This document shows, piece after piece, positions 1 to 4,678 of a stretch of DNA of 5,892 bases. Under the pieces are notes generated by a model, which did no database searches, had not been told where the DNA came from, and saw only the letters and a list, made by a program, of their open reading frames with translations. Positions within the stretch are counted from its first letter, which is position 1. The number at the start of each line of letters is the position of its first letter. The DNA comes from an uncultured Actinoplanes sp. (lineage in GTDB: Bacteria; Actinomycetota; Actinomycetes; Mycobacteriales; Micromonosporaceae): contig CAKUMG010000419.1 in assembly GCA_934667465.1 (NCBI GenBank), forward strand, positions 1 to 5,892. Direction: 5' to 3'. Both the position numbers and the translations under genes were made by a program.

Positions 1-34
1 GGGCCGGGCACCCCGGGCGGTGGTGACCCGATGA
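1..34 (+). CDS. Possible 3' tip of an upstream chemotaxis-operon gene (partial)
   Basis: Two reading frames stop just before or at the cheR start. One reads ...GRAPRAVVTR and stops at TGA 32-34, making a 4-base ATGA overlap with cheR, the junction style seen twice more downstream in this operon. The other reads ...AGHPGRW and stops at TGA 24-26, inside the cheR ribosome binding site. Either would mean that cheR is not the first gene of the operon. The fragment is too short to identify a product. The ATGA option is preferred by analogy only. Confidence 0.3.
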   Translation, partial: GRAPRAVVTR

Positions 35-876
35 CCCTGTCCCAGTCCGACTTCGAGTTCGTGTCGGCGATGGTCAAGCGCGAGGCGGCCATCGTCCTCG
101 CGCCCGGCAAGGAGTACCTGGTCGAGGCGCGGCTGATCCCGGTCGCCCGGCAGGTGGGCGCGGCCAGCGTCGCCGACTTCATCGGCAACCTGCAGCGCAA
201 GCCGAACTCGGCCGACCAGCGCCGGATCATCGACGCGCTCACCACCAACGAGACGTCGTGGTTCCGCGACCGGGAGCCCTTCACCGCGTTGAGCGACGTG
301 GTGCTGCCCGAACTGGTGAAGAGCCGGGGCAGCTCGCGCCAGCTGCGGTTCTGGTCCGCCGCCAGCTCCAGCGGGCAGGAGGCGTACAGCCTGGCGATCA
401 CGCTCCAGGAAGCCCTGCCGCCCGGATGGTCGTACGACATCATGGGCAGCGACATCTCCACCGAGATGATCAAACGGGCCGAGGCGGCCGAGTACAGCCA
501 GGTCGAGGTCAACCGCGGGCTGCCCGCCACCCAGCTCGTGCAGTACTTCGAGCGGGTGGGCGCGCACTGGCGGATCGCACCGCACCTGCGGCGCAACGTC
601 ACGTTCAAGCACATGAACCTGACCACCCCGCTGCCGCCGATGCCGCCGTTCGACGTGATCTTCCTGCGCAACGTGCTCATCTACTTCGACGTCGCGACGA
701 AGAAGTCGGTGCTGCGCAACGTCGCCCGGCTGCTGCGGCCGGACGGCTGGCTCTTCCTCGGCGCGGCCGAGACCACGATCGGGATCGACGACAACTACGA
801 ACGGGTGGCGGCCGGACGGACGTCCGCCTACCGGGTCCGAAACGCGGTGCCGGCCGGCGCCGTCAGGAAGGGGTGA
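31..876 (+). CDS. cheR: Chemotaxis protein methyltransferase CheR
   Basis: CheR transfers methyl groups from S-adenosylmethionine to glutamates of chemoreceptors (MCPs) in adaptation, acting in the cytoplasm at receptor arrays. The 281-residue length is normal for a stand-alone CheR. An N-terminal helical domain (about residues 5-75) ends in the family motif TNETSWFRD (72-80). The SAM-binding domain shows SAASSSGQEAYSL (109-121), corresponding to the usual SAGCSTGEEPYSL; GSDIS (139-143), matching the acidic residue that contacts SAM; FDVIFLRNVLIYFD (207-220); and the C-terminal DGWLFLGAAETT (238-249). No TPR or other extra domain follows. The ATG at 31 has a GGTGGTGA ribosome binding site about 5 bases upstream, and the protein begins at the usual family position. 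The stop TGA (874-876) lies in the ribosome binding site of the next gene, 6 bases from its start, so the two are probably co-transcribed. The Gly-Cys to Ala-Ser change in the SAM loop is a subfamily variation and does not look inactivating. Confidence 0.96.
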   Translation: MTLSQSDFEFVSAMVKREAAIVLAPGKEYLVEARLIPVARQVGAASVADFIGNLQRKPNSADQRRIIDALTTNETSWFRDREPFTALSDVVLPELVKSRGSSRQLRFWSAASSSGQEAYSLAITLQEALPPGWSYDIMGSDISTEMIKRAEAAEYSQVEVNRGLPATQLVQYFERVGAHWRIAPHLRRNVTFKHMNLTTPLPPMPPFDVIFLRNVLIYFDVATKKSVLRNVARLLRPDGWLFLGAAETTIGIDDNYERVAAGRTSAYRVRNAVPAGAVRKG

Positions 877-882
877 GCTGCG

Positions 883-1269
883 GTGCGCGCCATGGTGATC
901 GACGATTCGCGGGCGATGCGGATGATTTTGAAGCGCATCGTCGCGAAGCTCAATTTCGAGGCGGTGGAGGCGGGTGACGGTCAGGAGGCCCTCGACCTGC
1001 TCGCCACGATGACCGAGGTGCCGGAACTGGCCCTCATCGACTGGAACATGCCCAACATGAACGGGCTCGAGTTCGTGACCAAGGTCCGCGCCGAACCGCG
1101 GCTGCGGGAGATGACCCTGGTCATGGTGACCACGGAGAGCGAACAGAGCCAGATCGTCCGGGCGCTCGCCGCGGGCGCCCACGAATACGTGATCAAGCCC
1201 TTCACGGAAGGCGCGATGATCGAGAAGCTGGCCCTGCTGGGCCTGGTACCGACCGGAGCGAACTCATGA
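883..1269 (+). CDS. cheY: Response regulator CheY (first copy)
   Basis: This is a single-domain receiver of 128 residues, the typical CheY size with no output domain. It would accept phosphate from CheA and bind the flagellar switch protein FliM. The key residues are present: acidic pocket D7-D8 (VIDDS), phosphoacceptor D53 (LIDWNMPNMNG), switch threonine T83 (MVTTES), switch aromatic Y102 and lysine K105 (EYVIKPF). D53, T83, Y102 and K105 all sit at a constant offset of 4 from E. coli CheY D57, T87, Y106 and K109. This supports a motor-binding CheY rather than a generic receiver. The GTG at 883 is chosen because it follows AGGGGTGA at a spacing of 6 and places the DD pair correctly. The ATG at 892 would remove part of strand 1. 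The stop overlaps the start of the next gene (ATGA, 1266-1269), implying translational coupling to its presumed phosphatase. Confidence 0.95.
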   Translation: MRAMVIDDSRAMRMILKRIVAKLNFEAVEAGDGQEALDLLATMTEVPELALIDWNMPNMNGLEFVTKVRAEPRLREMTLVMVTTESEQSQIVRALAAGAHEYVIKPFTEGAMIEKLALLGLVPTGANS

Positions 1270-1745
1270 GCGTCGAAACCGTCGTCACCGAGGACGACCT
1301 GGCCGAGATGGTCGAACAGGTCTGGGCGTCCTACCTCGACCCCGAGGGGGTCAGCCCGCTGATCCCCACCGGCGACGACAAGCAGGCCACCGAGGTGCAC
1401 TCGACGGTGTCGATCACCGGCACCTGGCACGGCCACCTGGTCTACGCCTCGTCGATGCTGGCCGCCCGCAAGGCCGCCGCGGCGTTCCTCGCCATGGAGA
1501 TGGACGAGGTGGGCCAGGAGGACGTCTCCGACGTGCTCGGCGAGCTGGCGAACATCGTGGGCGGCAACGTCAAGGCGATGCTGCCGGCGGGGTGCTTCCT
1601 GTCGCTGCCGACCGTGGTCCTGGCGCCCGACACGGCCTCGTACTACCCGGCCGCCGAGCGGATCAGCGGCCTGTGGGGCGTGTGGGACGGCGAGAACATC
1701 AACATCTCGATGTGGCAGAGCACCAAACAGGGGGAGCAGGCATGA
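1266..1745 (+). CDS. cheX: CheX-type CheY-P phosphatase
   Basis: CheX/CheC/FliY phosphatases dephosphorylate CheY-P using a helix carrying a Glu-x-x-Asn signature. Here that helix is DVLGELANIVGGNVKAML (89-106), with E93 and N96 as the expected catalytic pair followed by the typical GGN. The order of elements matches the CheX fold: an N-terminal helix (8-24), strands around 43-60 (STVSITGTWHGHLVY), a helix rich in Ala (64-78), the catalytic helix, and late strands at 112-121 and 142-150. The length of 159 residues is usual for CheX. Only one ExxN helix is visible, as in CheX; CheC proteins commonly have two. The ATG at 1266 follows GGAG (1254-1257) at a spacing of 8 and overlaps the cheY stop by 4 bases. 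Its own stop overlaps the second cheY in the same way. Its natural substrate could be either neighbouring CheY, which the sequence does not settle. Confidence 0.88.
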   Translation: MSVETVVTEDDLAEMVEQVWASYLDPEGVSPLIPTGDDKQATEVHSTVSITGTWHGHLVYASSMLAARKAAAAFLAMEMDEVGQEDVSDVLGELANIVGGNVKAMLPAGCFLSLPTVVLAPDTASYYPAAERISGLWGVWDGENINISMWQSTKQGEQA

Positions 1746-2104
1746 AGATCCTGATCGCGGACGACAGCCGCGTGATGCGCCAGATCGTGACCCGGACGCT
1801 GCGCCAGGCCGGCTTCGACAACCACGACCTGGTCGAGGCGGCCGACGGCGCCGAGGCGGCCGCCAAGGCCGCCTCCGAGAACCCGGACCTCATCATCTCG
1901 GACTGGAACATGCCCGAGATGACGGGGATCGAGGTCCTGCGCAAGCTCAGGGCCGACGGCAACAACGTCAAGTTCGGCTTCGTCACGTCGGAGTGCACGG
2001 ACGAGATGAAGAACGCGGCGGAGAGCGCCGGCTCGGCCTTTTTCATCGTCAAGCCGTTCACAGCTGACCAATTCCAAGAGGCCTTCACTCCTATTTTGGG
2101 ATGA
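1742..2104 (+). CDS. cheY: Response regulator CheY (second copy)
   Basis: This is a 120-residue single receiver domain. Phosphorylation residues are intact: D7-D8 (IADDS), D54 (IISDWNMPEMTG), T82 (FVTSE) and K104 (FIVKPF). The aromatic switch position three residues before the lysine is F101, where the first copy and E. coli CheY have Tyr. The segment before T82 (NNVKFGFVTSE) also differs from the first copy, so the two are diverged paralogues and not a recent duplicate. The start ATG at 1742 lies 5 bases after GGGGAG (1731-1736) and overlaps the preceding cheX stop (ATGA). A longer in-frame reading from 1592 runs through the cheX gene and is a shadow. The last 14 codons (2060-2101) switch to A/T-ending codons, unlike the rest of the gene. 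Possible roles are a second motor regulator or a phosphate sink; the sequence does not decide between them. Confidence 0.94.
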   Translation: MKILIADDSRVMRQIVTRTLRQAGFDNHDLVEAADGAEAAAKAASENPDLIISDWNMPEMTGIEVLRKLRADGNNVKFGFVTSECTDEMKNAAESAGSAFFIVKPFTADQFQEAFTPILG

Positions 2105-2111
2105 TATCTCC

Positions 2112-2597
2112 ATGTCTGACACCTCGGTACTCCCCGCATCCCTGGCCGTACGCAACCTCTTCGAGGACCTGCTCGGCCGGGATGTGAACGTCTCACCCGG
2201 CGATCCCATGACGGCGGAGGACCTGCCGCTGGGCGCGATCGCCATCTACACGGACCCGACCCAGAAGATCTACGCGGTGATGGGCATGCAACTCGCGCTG
2301 GCGGCCAACGTGGGCGCTGCCCTGGGTCTGCTCCCCGCCGGCGCTGCCGAGGACGCCGTCGACGAGAAGCAGCTCTTCCCCAACCTCGCCGAGAACGTGG
2401 GTGAGCTCTACAACGTGCTCACCAGCCTGCTCAACCGCGAGGGGGCCCCGCACGTCAAGCTCTACCAGGTCATCTATCCCGGCCAGGACCTGCCGAACGA
2501 CGCCCGCGCCCACTTCCTGGCGCTGGGCAAGCGGCTGGACCTGACCATCGAGGTCGCGCGCTACGGCAAGGGGAAGTTCTCCCTCTCCATGGCGTGA
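2112..2597 (+). CDS. Divergent CheX/CheC-like protein, probable CheY phosphatase
   Basis: This 161-residue protein has no high-identity match that I recognise, but its layout follows the CheC/CheX fold. There is an N-terminal helix (10-22), a strand pair (LGAIAIYTD and KIYAVMGMQ, 40-60), an Ala-rich helix (61-74), then a helix LFPNLAENVGELYNVLTSLL (88-107) carrying E98-L-Y-N101, which fits the Glu-x-x-Asn phosphatase signature. C-terminal strands follow (LDLTIEVAR, KGKFSLSM). The Gly after Asn that is usual in CheX is replaced by VLTSLLN, so activity is less certain than for the first copy. It lies 7 bases after the second cheY, mirroring the cheY-cheX order upstream, and is the last gene before a strong terminator hairpin. 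The Shine-Dalgarno is weak (GGGA about 10 bases upstream), suggesting dependence on translation of the preceding gene. Alternative: a non-catalytic member of the fold with a scaffolding or FliN/FliY-like role. Confidence 0.7.
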   Translation: MSDTSVLPASLAVRNLFEDLLGRDVNVSPGDPMTAEDLPLGAIAIYTDPTQKIYAVMGMQLALAANVGAALGLLPAGAAEDAVDEKQLFPNLAENVGELYNVLTSLLNREGAPHVKLYQVIYPGQDLPNDARAHFLALGKRLDLTIEVARYGKGKFSLSMA

Positions 2598-2628
2598 CCC
2601 GTGGCGTCACCCGCAACCATCGCACCGC

Positions 2629-2662
2629 ACGGCCCCCGTCCTGCTCCCGGGACGGGGGCCGT
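2629..2662 (+). terminator. Hairpin terminator of the chemotaxis operon
   Basis: A perfect 13-bp stem (arms 2629-2641 and 2650-2662, starting ACGGCCCCCGTCC) closes an 8-base loop 31 bases after the last chemotaxis stop codon. No T-run follows, which is common for terminators in high-GC actinobacteria. It separates the operon from the next small gene unit. Confidence 0.75.
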
Positions 2663-2713
2663 CGCGCGTCCGGGAAATGTGTGCCGATCTCGGAAATCGG
2701 CTGGGCCTTGCTC

Positions 2714-2754
2714 CATGACACGCCTAGTCTTGCATGCACATGACGAACGCCTAG
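2714..2754 (+). repeat. Direct repeats in the leader of the small two-gene unit, with possible -10 element
   Basis: CATGACACGCCTAG (2714-2727) recurs as CATGACGAACGCCTAG (2739-2754), start to start 25 bases, differing by a short insertion. The second copy's flank ATGCACATG (2734-2742) appears again at 2767-2775, over the start codon region. TAGTCT (2725-2730) at the end of the first copy fits an actinobacterial -10 (TAnnnT), but no convincing -35 stands 16-19 bases upstream. The repeats could be operator half-sites or the remnant of a small duplication. Confidence 0.4.
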
Positions 2755-2756
2755 CC

Positions 2757-2763
2757 AAGGAGG
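2757..2763 (+). promoter_or_regulatory. Strong ribosome binding site that decides the start at 2773
   Basis: AAGGAGG is a near-perfect Shine-Dalgarno. It lies 3 bases before ATG 2767 and 9 bases before ATG 2773, both in the same frame. The 3-base spacing is too short, so the start at 2773 (protein beginning MDVDVNES) is favoured. Confidence 0.7.
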
Positions 2764-2772
2764 CGAATGCAC

Positions 2773-2964
2773 ATGGACGTGGACGTGAACGAGTCCGAGA
2801 TCGAGATTGTCCGGTGGACCCGGGAGGAGTGGGTGAAGCTGGCGAACGAAGGGCTCGAGGAGCTCGGGGTGACCTACGAGGAACTGAAACGGATGTCGGA
2901 GGAGCGGGACTTCGAGTCGGCCGAACACATCAAGCTGTGGATGGCCATCGGTGGCACGCTCTGA
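2773..2964 (+). CDS. Small acidic protein of unknown function
   Basis: This 63-residue protein is not assigned to a named family. It is strongly acidic (17 Asp/Glu against 7 Lys/Arg) and looks all-helical: an acidic N-terminal tail (2-11), then TREEWVKLANEGLEELG (16-32), TYEELKRMSEE (34-44) and SAEHIKLWMAIG (49-60). The three tryptophans sit at putative helix positions. There is no signal peptide or membrane segment. The start is set by the AAGGAGG site at 2757-2763; an in-frame ATG at 2767 would add two residues. It has its own leader after the chemotaxis terminator, so it is probably transcribed separately. Its end overlaps the following gene by 14 bases if that gene starts at 2951. The good ribosome binding site, G/C third-position bias and helical pattern support a real gene. 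The small-acidic-then-basic order resembles some two-component small-protein modules, but no toxin or antitoxin motif is recognised. Confidence 0.75.
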   Translation: MDVDVNESEIEIVRWTREEWVKLANEGLEELGVTYEELKRMSEERDFESAEHIKLWMAIGGTL

Positions 2965-3250
2965 GTTGTCGCGGCAGGCGCACCGCTTCGCCGCGAAAAT
3001 GCAGCAGCTTCTGAACGGCACGATCGCCCCGGGTGCGCAGATCGGCGGTGGTGAGGGCGGGCGGCGGTTCCGGCCCGCGCTCGAGGACGTGATCGAGTTC
3101 CTGGTGGACGAGCAGCTGGTCCGGCCGCGGGAGGGCTGGCTCGGCGCGCTGGACCGCTCGCGCCGGGAGTTCCGGGAGATCCAGCTCCGGGCCGCCGTCC
3201 GCAGGGATCCCGAGGTGGCGCGCCAGGCCCTGATGGGTCTGGCGCGCTGA
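2951..3250 (+). CDS. Small basic protein of unknown function
   Basis: This protein has up to 99 residues, with 18 Lys/Arg against 13 Asp/Glu, and I do not recognise its family. It has an N-terminal helix (about 4-21, SELSRQAHRFAAKMQQ), a Gly-rich linker (28-37), a helix FRPALEDVIEFLVDEQ (40-55), and a long Arg-rich helix (65-98) ending in ALMGLAR. No membrane segment or catalytic motif is evident; in particular there is no HExxH. The GTG at 2951 has a weak GGATGG about 6 bases upstream and overlaps the preceding gene by 14 bases. A TTG at 2966, one base after the upstream stop codon, is an alternative start giving a protein five residues shorter. Either arrangement implies translational coupling to the acidic small protein, and a direct interaction between the two is a fair inference. 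The gene ends 55 bases before the stop of the convergent sulfotransferase gene. Confidence 0.62.
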   Translation: MARSELSRQAHRFAAKMQQLLNGTIAPGAQIGGGEGGRRFRPALEDVIEFLVDEQLVRPREGWLGALDRSRREFREIQLRAAVRRDPEVARQALMGLAR

Positions 3251-3263
3251 GAAAGCCGGCGCA

Positions 3264-3309
3264 CTGAGGCGCCCGGCGTGCCGAGAAGGGGCGGCGTGCC
3301 GGGGCTCAG
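3264..3309. terminator. Imperfect hairpin between convergent genes
   Basis: CTGAG (3264-3268) pairs with CTCAG (3305-3309), CCCGGC (3272-3277) with GCCGGG (3298-3303), and GCC (3280-3282) with GGC (3293-3295). The intervening GT/GT can form two G-U pairs only in the + strand RNA. The stem includes the stop codon of the minus-strand sulfotransferase gene (3306-3308). A terminator for the rightward small-gene unit is likely, with weaker action leftward. A direct repeat CGGCGTGCCG (3274-3283 and 3292-3301) is part of the same structure. Confidence 0.5.
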
Positions 3310-4340
3310 GGGTGGGCGGCGGTGTCGCGGTCGGCGGATGAGGCCGGGCGGGGCAGCGGGGCCGTCGGCAGGTGGGCCAGGTCGTTGTCGCGGCGGAGGC
3401 GGCCGGCGGCGCGGCTGAGGCTGCGGCGGGCCGGGATCAGGTGCTGCGGGGCGGCCGACCAGGAGTAGCGGACGAGTTCCGCGGGGCGGGGCCGCGAGGA
3501 GCCGGAGAGCTCGTATCCGTGCGCGGCCAGGCGGCTGCCGAGCGCCGCCTCGCAGAGCGCGATCTCCTCGGCGGTCAGCCGGGACTCCCAGCTCCGGACG
3601 CGCTGGGTGGTGACCGGGGTGTGGGTCCGGGCGTGCCAGGTCTTGAAGGACGGCACGGCGACCTCGGCGACCGAGGAGGGTTCCGCCATGGCGGGGTCGT
3701 AGTCTTCGCCCAGGTATCCGCACAGCTCGGTCAGGCTGCCGTGCGGGTCCGCGACCAGGTCCTCGTAGCGCAGCTGGAACCACTGTGAGTTGTCCAGCCG
3801 GCGGGCGGCGCGGCGGGCGTCGTCGACGGCGCGGGCCCAGGCCGCCACGGTGGCGTAGATGTCCTTGCGGTGCCAGGACATCTCCTTGAGCGAGGCCACG
3901 CAGTCGCGGCCGTCGCGGACGATGTTGACGAACTGCGCGTCCGGGAAGAGCCGCAGCAGGATGTCGATGTTGTGCAGGTAGGCGGGGCGCTTGTCGCCCC
4001 AGCGCGGCTTGCCGAACCGTGCCGCGTACCCCTCGAAGATCGTGCCGAGCACCGAGCCCAGGGTGCCCTGGGCGGCGGCCATGCGCTCGACGGTCTCCTC
4101 GGGGTCGAGGCCGAGGTCGCAGAAGCGGGTCTCGCGCCGGTCGACGATGCGCCGGGCGAGGGCCCGCCGGTTCGCGGCGACGCGCAGGTCGCCGAACTCG
4201 CGGCGTTCGCGATAGGCGGCCAGCACGAACCGGGTCTCCGGCGGGATCGCGATCCGCGGGTGGGCGTGCAGCATGAGCTGCAGCATCGTGGTGCCCGATC
4301 GCGGGCAGCCGACGACAATGATCGGGCGGTCACTGGACAC
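3306..4340 (-). CDS. PAPS-dependent sulfotransferase family protein
   Basis: It is predicted to move a sulfuryl group from 3'-phosphoadenosine-5'-phosphosulfate to an unknown acceptor. The N-terminal PIIVVGCPRSGTT (6-18) is the 5'-phosphosulfate-binding loop of the family. FVNIVRDGRDCVASL (137-151) is the 3'-phosphate-binding segment, with R142 and S150 as the expected contacts. Other family landmarks are PPETRF (33-38), RWGDKRPAYLHNI (113-125), RYEDLVADP (191-199) and RVRSWESRLT (247-256). The 344 residues fit the bacterial Sulfotransfer_3-like group, with a Pro/Arg-rich, probably flexible C-terminal tail after about 280. No signal peptide is seen, so it is cytosolic. The start is GTG at 4338-4340 with GAGGTGA about 5 bases upstream. 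The substrate cannot be read from the sequence; neighbours do not point to a known sulfated product. It is convergent with the small two-gene unit and downstream of the small membrane protein gene on the same strand, separated by an 88-base AT-rich gap. Confidence 0.88.
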   Translation of the reverse strand: MSSDRPIIVVGCPRSGTTMLQLMLHAHPRIAIPPETRFVLAAYRERREFGDLRVAANRRALARRIVDRRETRFCDLGLDPEETVERMAAAQGTLGSVLGTIFEGYAARFGKPRWGDKRPAYLHNIDILLRLFPDAQFVNIVRDGRDCVASLKEMSWHRKDIYATVAAWARAVDDARRAARRLDNSQWFQLRYEDLVADPHGSLTELCGYLGEDYDPAMAEPSSVAEVAVPSFKTWHARTHTPVTTQRVRSWESRLTAEEIALCEAALGSRLAAHGYELSGSSRPRPAELVRYSWSAAPQHLIPARRSLSRAAGRLRRDNDLAHLPTAPLPRPASSADRDTAAHP

Positions 4341-4372
4341 CGGTCACCTCTGGGCATGCGCTCACCGGCGAT

Positions 4373-4401
4373 ACCATAATGTCCGAATGGCGAATTATTA
4401 A
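4373..4401 (-). promoter_or_regulatory. Possible promoter of the sulfotransferase gene
   Basis: Reading the minus strand, TTAATA (4401-4396) and TATGGT (4378-4373) are separated by 17 bases and lie about 33 bases upstream of the GTG start. They match the sigma-70-type -35 only partly (4 of 6) but the -10 reasonably. They sit in an AT-rich patch unlike the surrounding DNA. No operator or riboswitch is recognised in the 88-base gap (4341-4428), and there is no clear terminator for the gene upstream, so read-through from that gene is also possible. Confidence 0.35.
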
Positions 4402-4428
4402 CGACCTGTAACGGTGTGTCGTAGAAAG

Positions 4429-4674
4429 TTAGGCCGGTTGCCCGCCGTCCTGCTCGCCGTTGTCCGGGGTGGGCGTGACCCGGGTGCCCGGCTCGTCCTT
4501 CTTGCCGTAGCCCGCGGTGACGAAGCGGAGCGCGGCCAGCAGGATCGCGGCGACCGGCACCGCGATGAGGAACCGGATCAGCACCTCGGTGATGTCGATC
4601 TCGTCGAGGACGAAGCGGTACAGCGCCGGCGCGCTGATGAGCAGCGCGAACAGCAGGACGGACGGGCGGATCAC
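4429..4674 (-). CDS. Small two-helix membrane protein
   Basis: This is an 81-residue protein of unrecognised family. Two hydrophobic segments are clear: about 4-19 (PSVLLFALLISAPALY) and about 32-53 (LIRFLIAVPVAAILLAALRFVT), joined by a short acidic loop (DEIDITE). They are followed by a hydrophilic tail rich in Gly, Pro, Asp and Thr (55-81). The Lys/Arg placement (R20, R34, R50, K58-K59) puts the tail probably in the cytoplasm, with a hairpin in the membrane. The start is GTG at 4672-4674, with the GGGGGTGA ribosome binding site overlapping the stop codon of the upstream gene; only 4 bases separate the two genes. Co-translation with the preceding GTPase-like protein makes a membrane anchor or partner role for that protein plausible, as inference. 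It ends at TAA 4429-4431. Confidence 0.75.
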   Translation of the reverse strand: MIRPSVLLFALLISAPALYRFVLDEIDITEVLIRFLIAVPVAAILLAALRFVTAGYGKKDEPGTRVTPTPDNGEQDGGQPA

Positions 4675-4678
4675 CGGT

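Noticed and set aside
258..977. Long + strand open frame of 239 codons across cheR and the first cheY
   Set aside because: It is an out-of-frame reading of well-supported cheR and cheY, Arg/Ala/Gly-rich without any domain, as expected in high-GC DNA.
1643..2245. Minus-strand open frames antisense to the second cheY
   Set aside because: They lie opposite a gene with all receiver-domain residues, show composition typical of GC-driven shadow frames, and cross gene boundaries with no ribosome binding site.
2591..2614. Imperfect tandem repeat GGCGTGACCCGT / GGCGTCACCCGC at the end of the last chemotaxis gene
   Set aside because: It has two 12-base units with two mismatches, half inside coding sequence; this is expected by chance in GC-rich DNA, and no partner copies were seen elsewhere.
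2683..2690. GCCGATCT resembling the -10 box of flagellar sigma-28 (FliA) promoters
   Set aside because: No TAAA-type -35 stands at the right spacing, and the box is half of a 6-bp inverted repeat (GCCGAT 2683-2688 and ATCGGC 2696-2701). The evidence is too weak to call a FliA promoter.
2767..2769. ATG 2767 as start of the small acidic gene
   Set aside because: It would leave only 3 bases after AAGGAGG; the ATG at 2773 has normal spacing.
2470..3783. Minus-strand 437-codon open frame
   Set aside because: It runs antisense through three + strand genes, a terminator and out of frame through the sulfotransferase gene; the product is low-complexity Pro/Arg-rich with no recognisable domain.
3731..4357. 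Minus-strand 208-codon frame beginning MPRGDRCPV, overlapping the sulfotransferase start
   Set aside because: It is the +1 shadow of the sulfotransferase, Ser/Arg/Ala-rich. Its ATG lies upstream of the real GTG and its ribosome binding site, but the frame lacks any domain.
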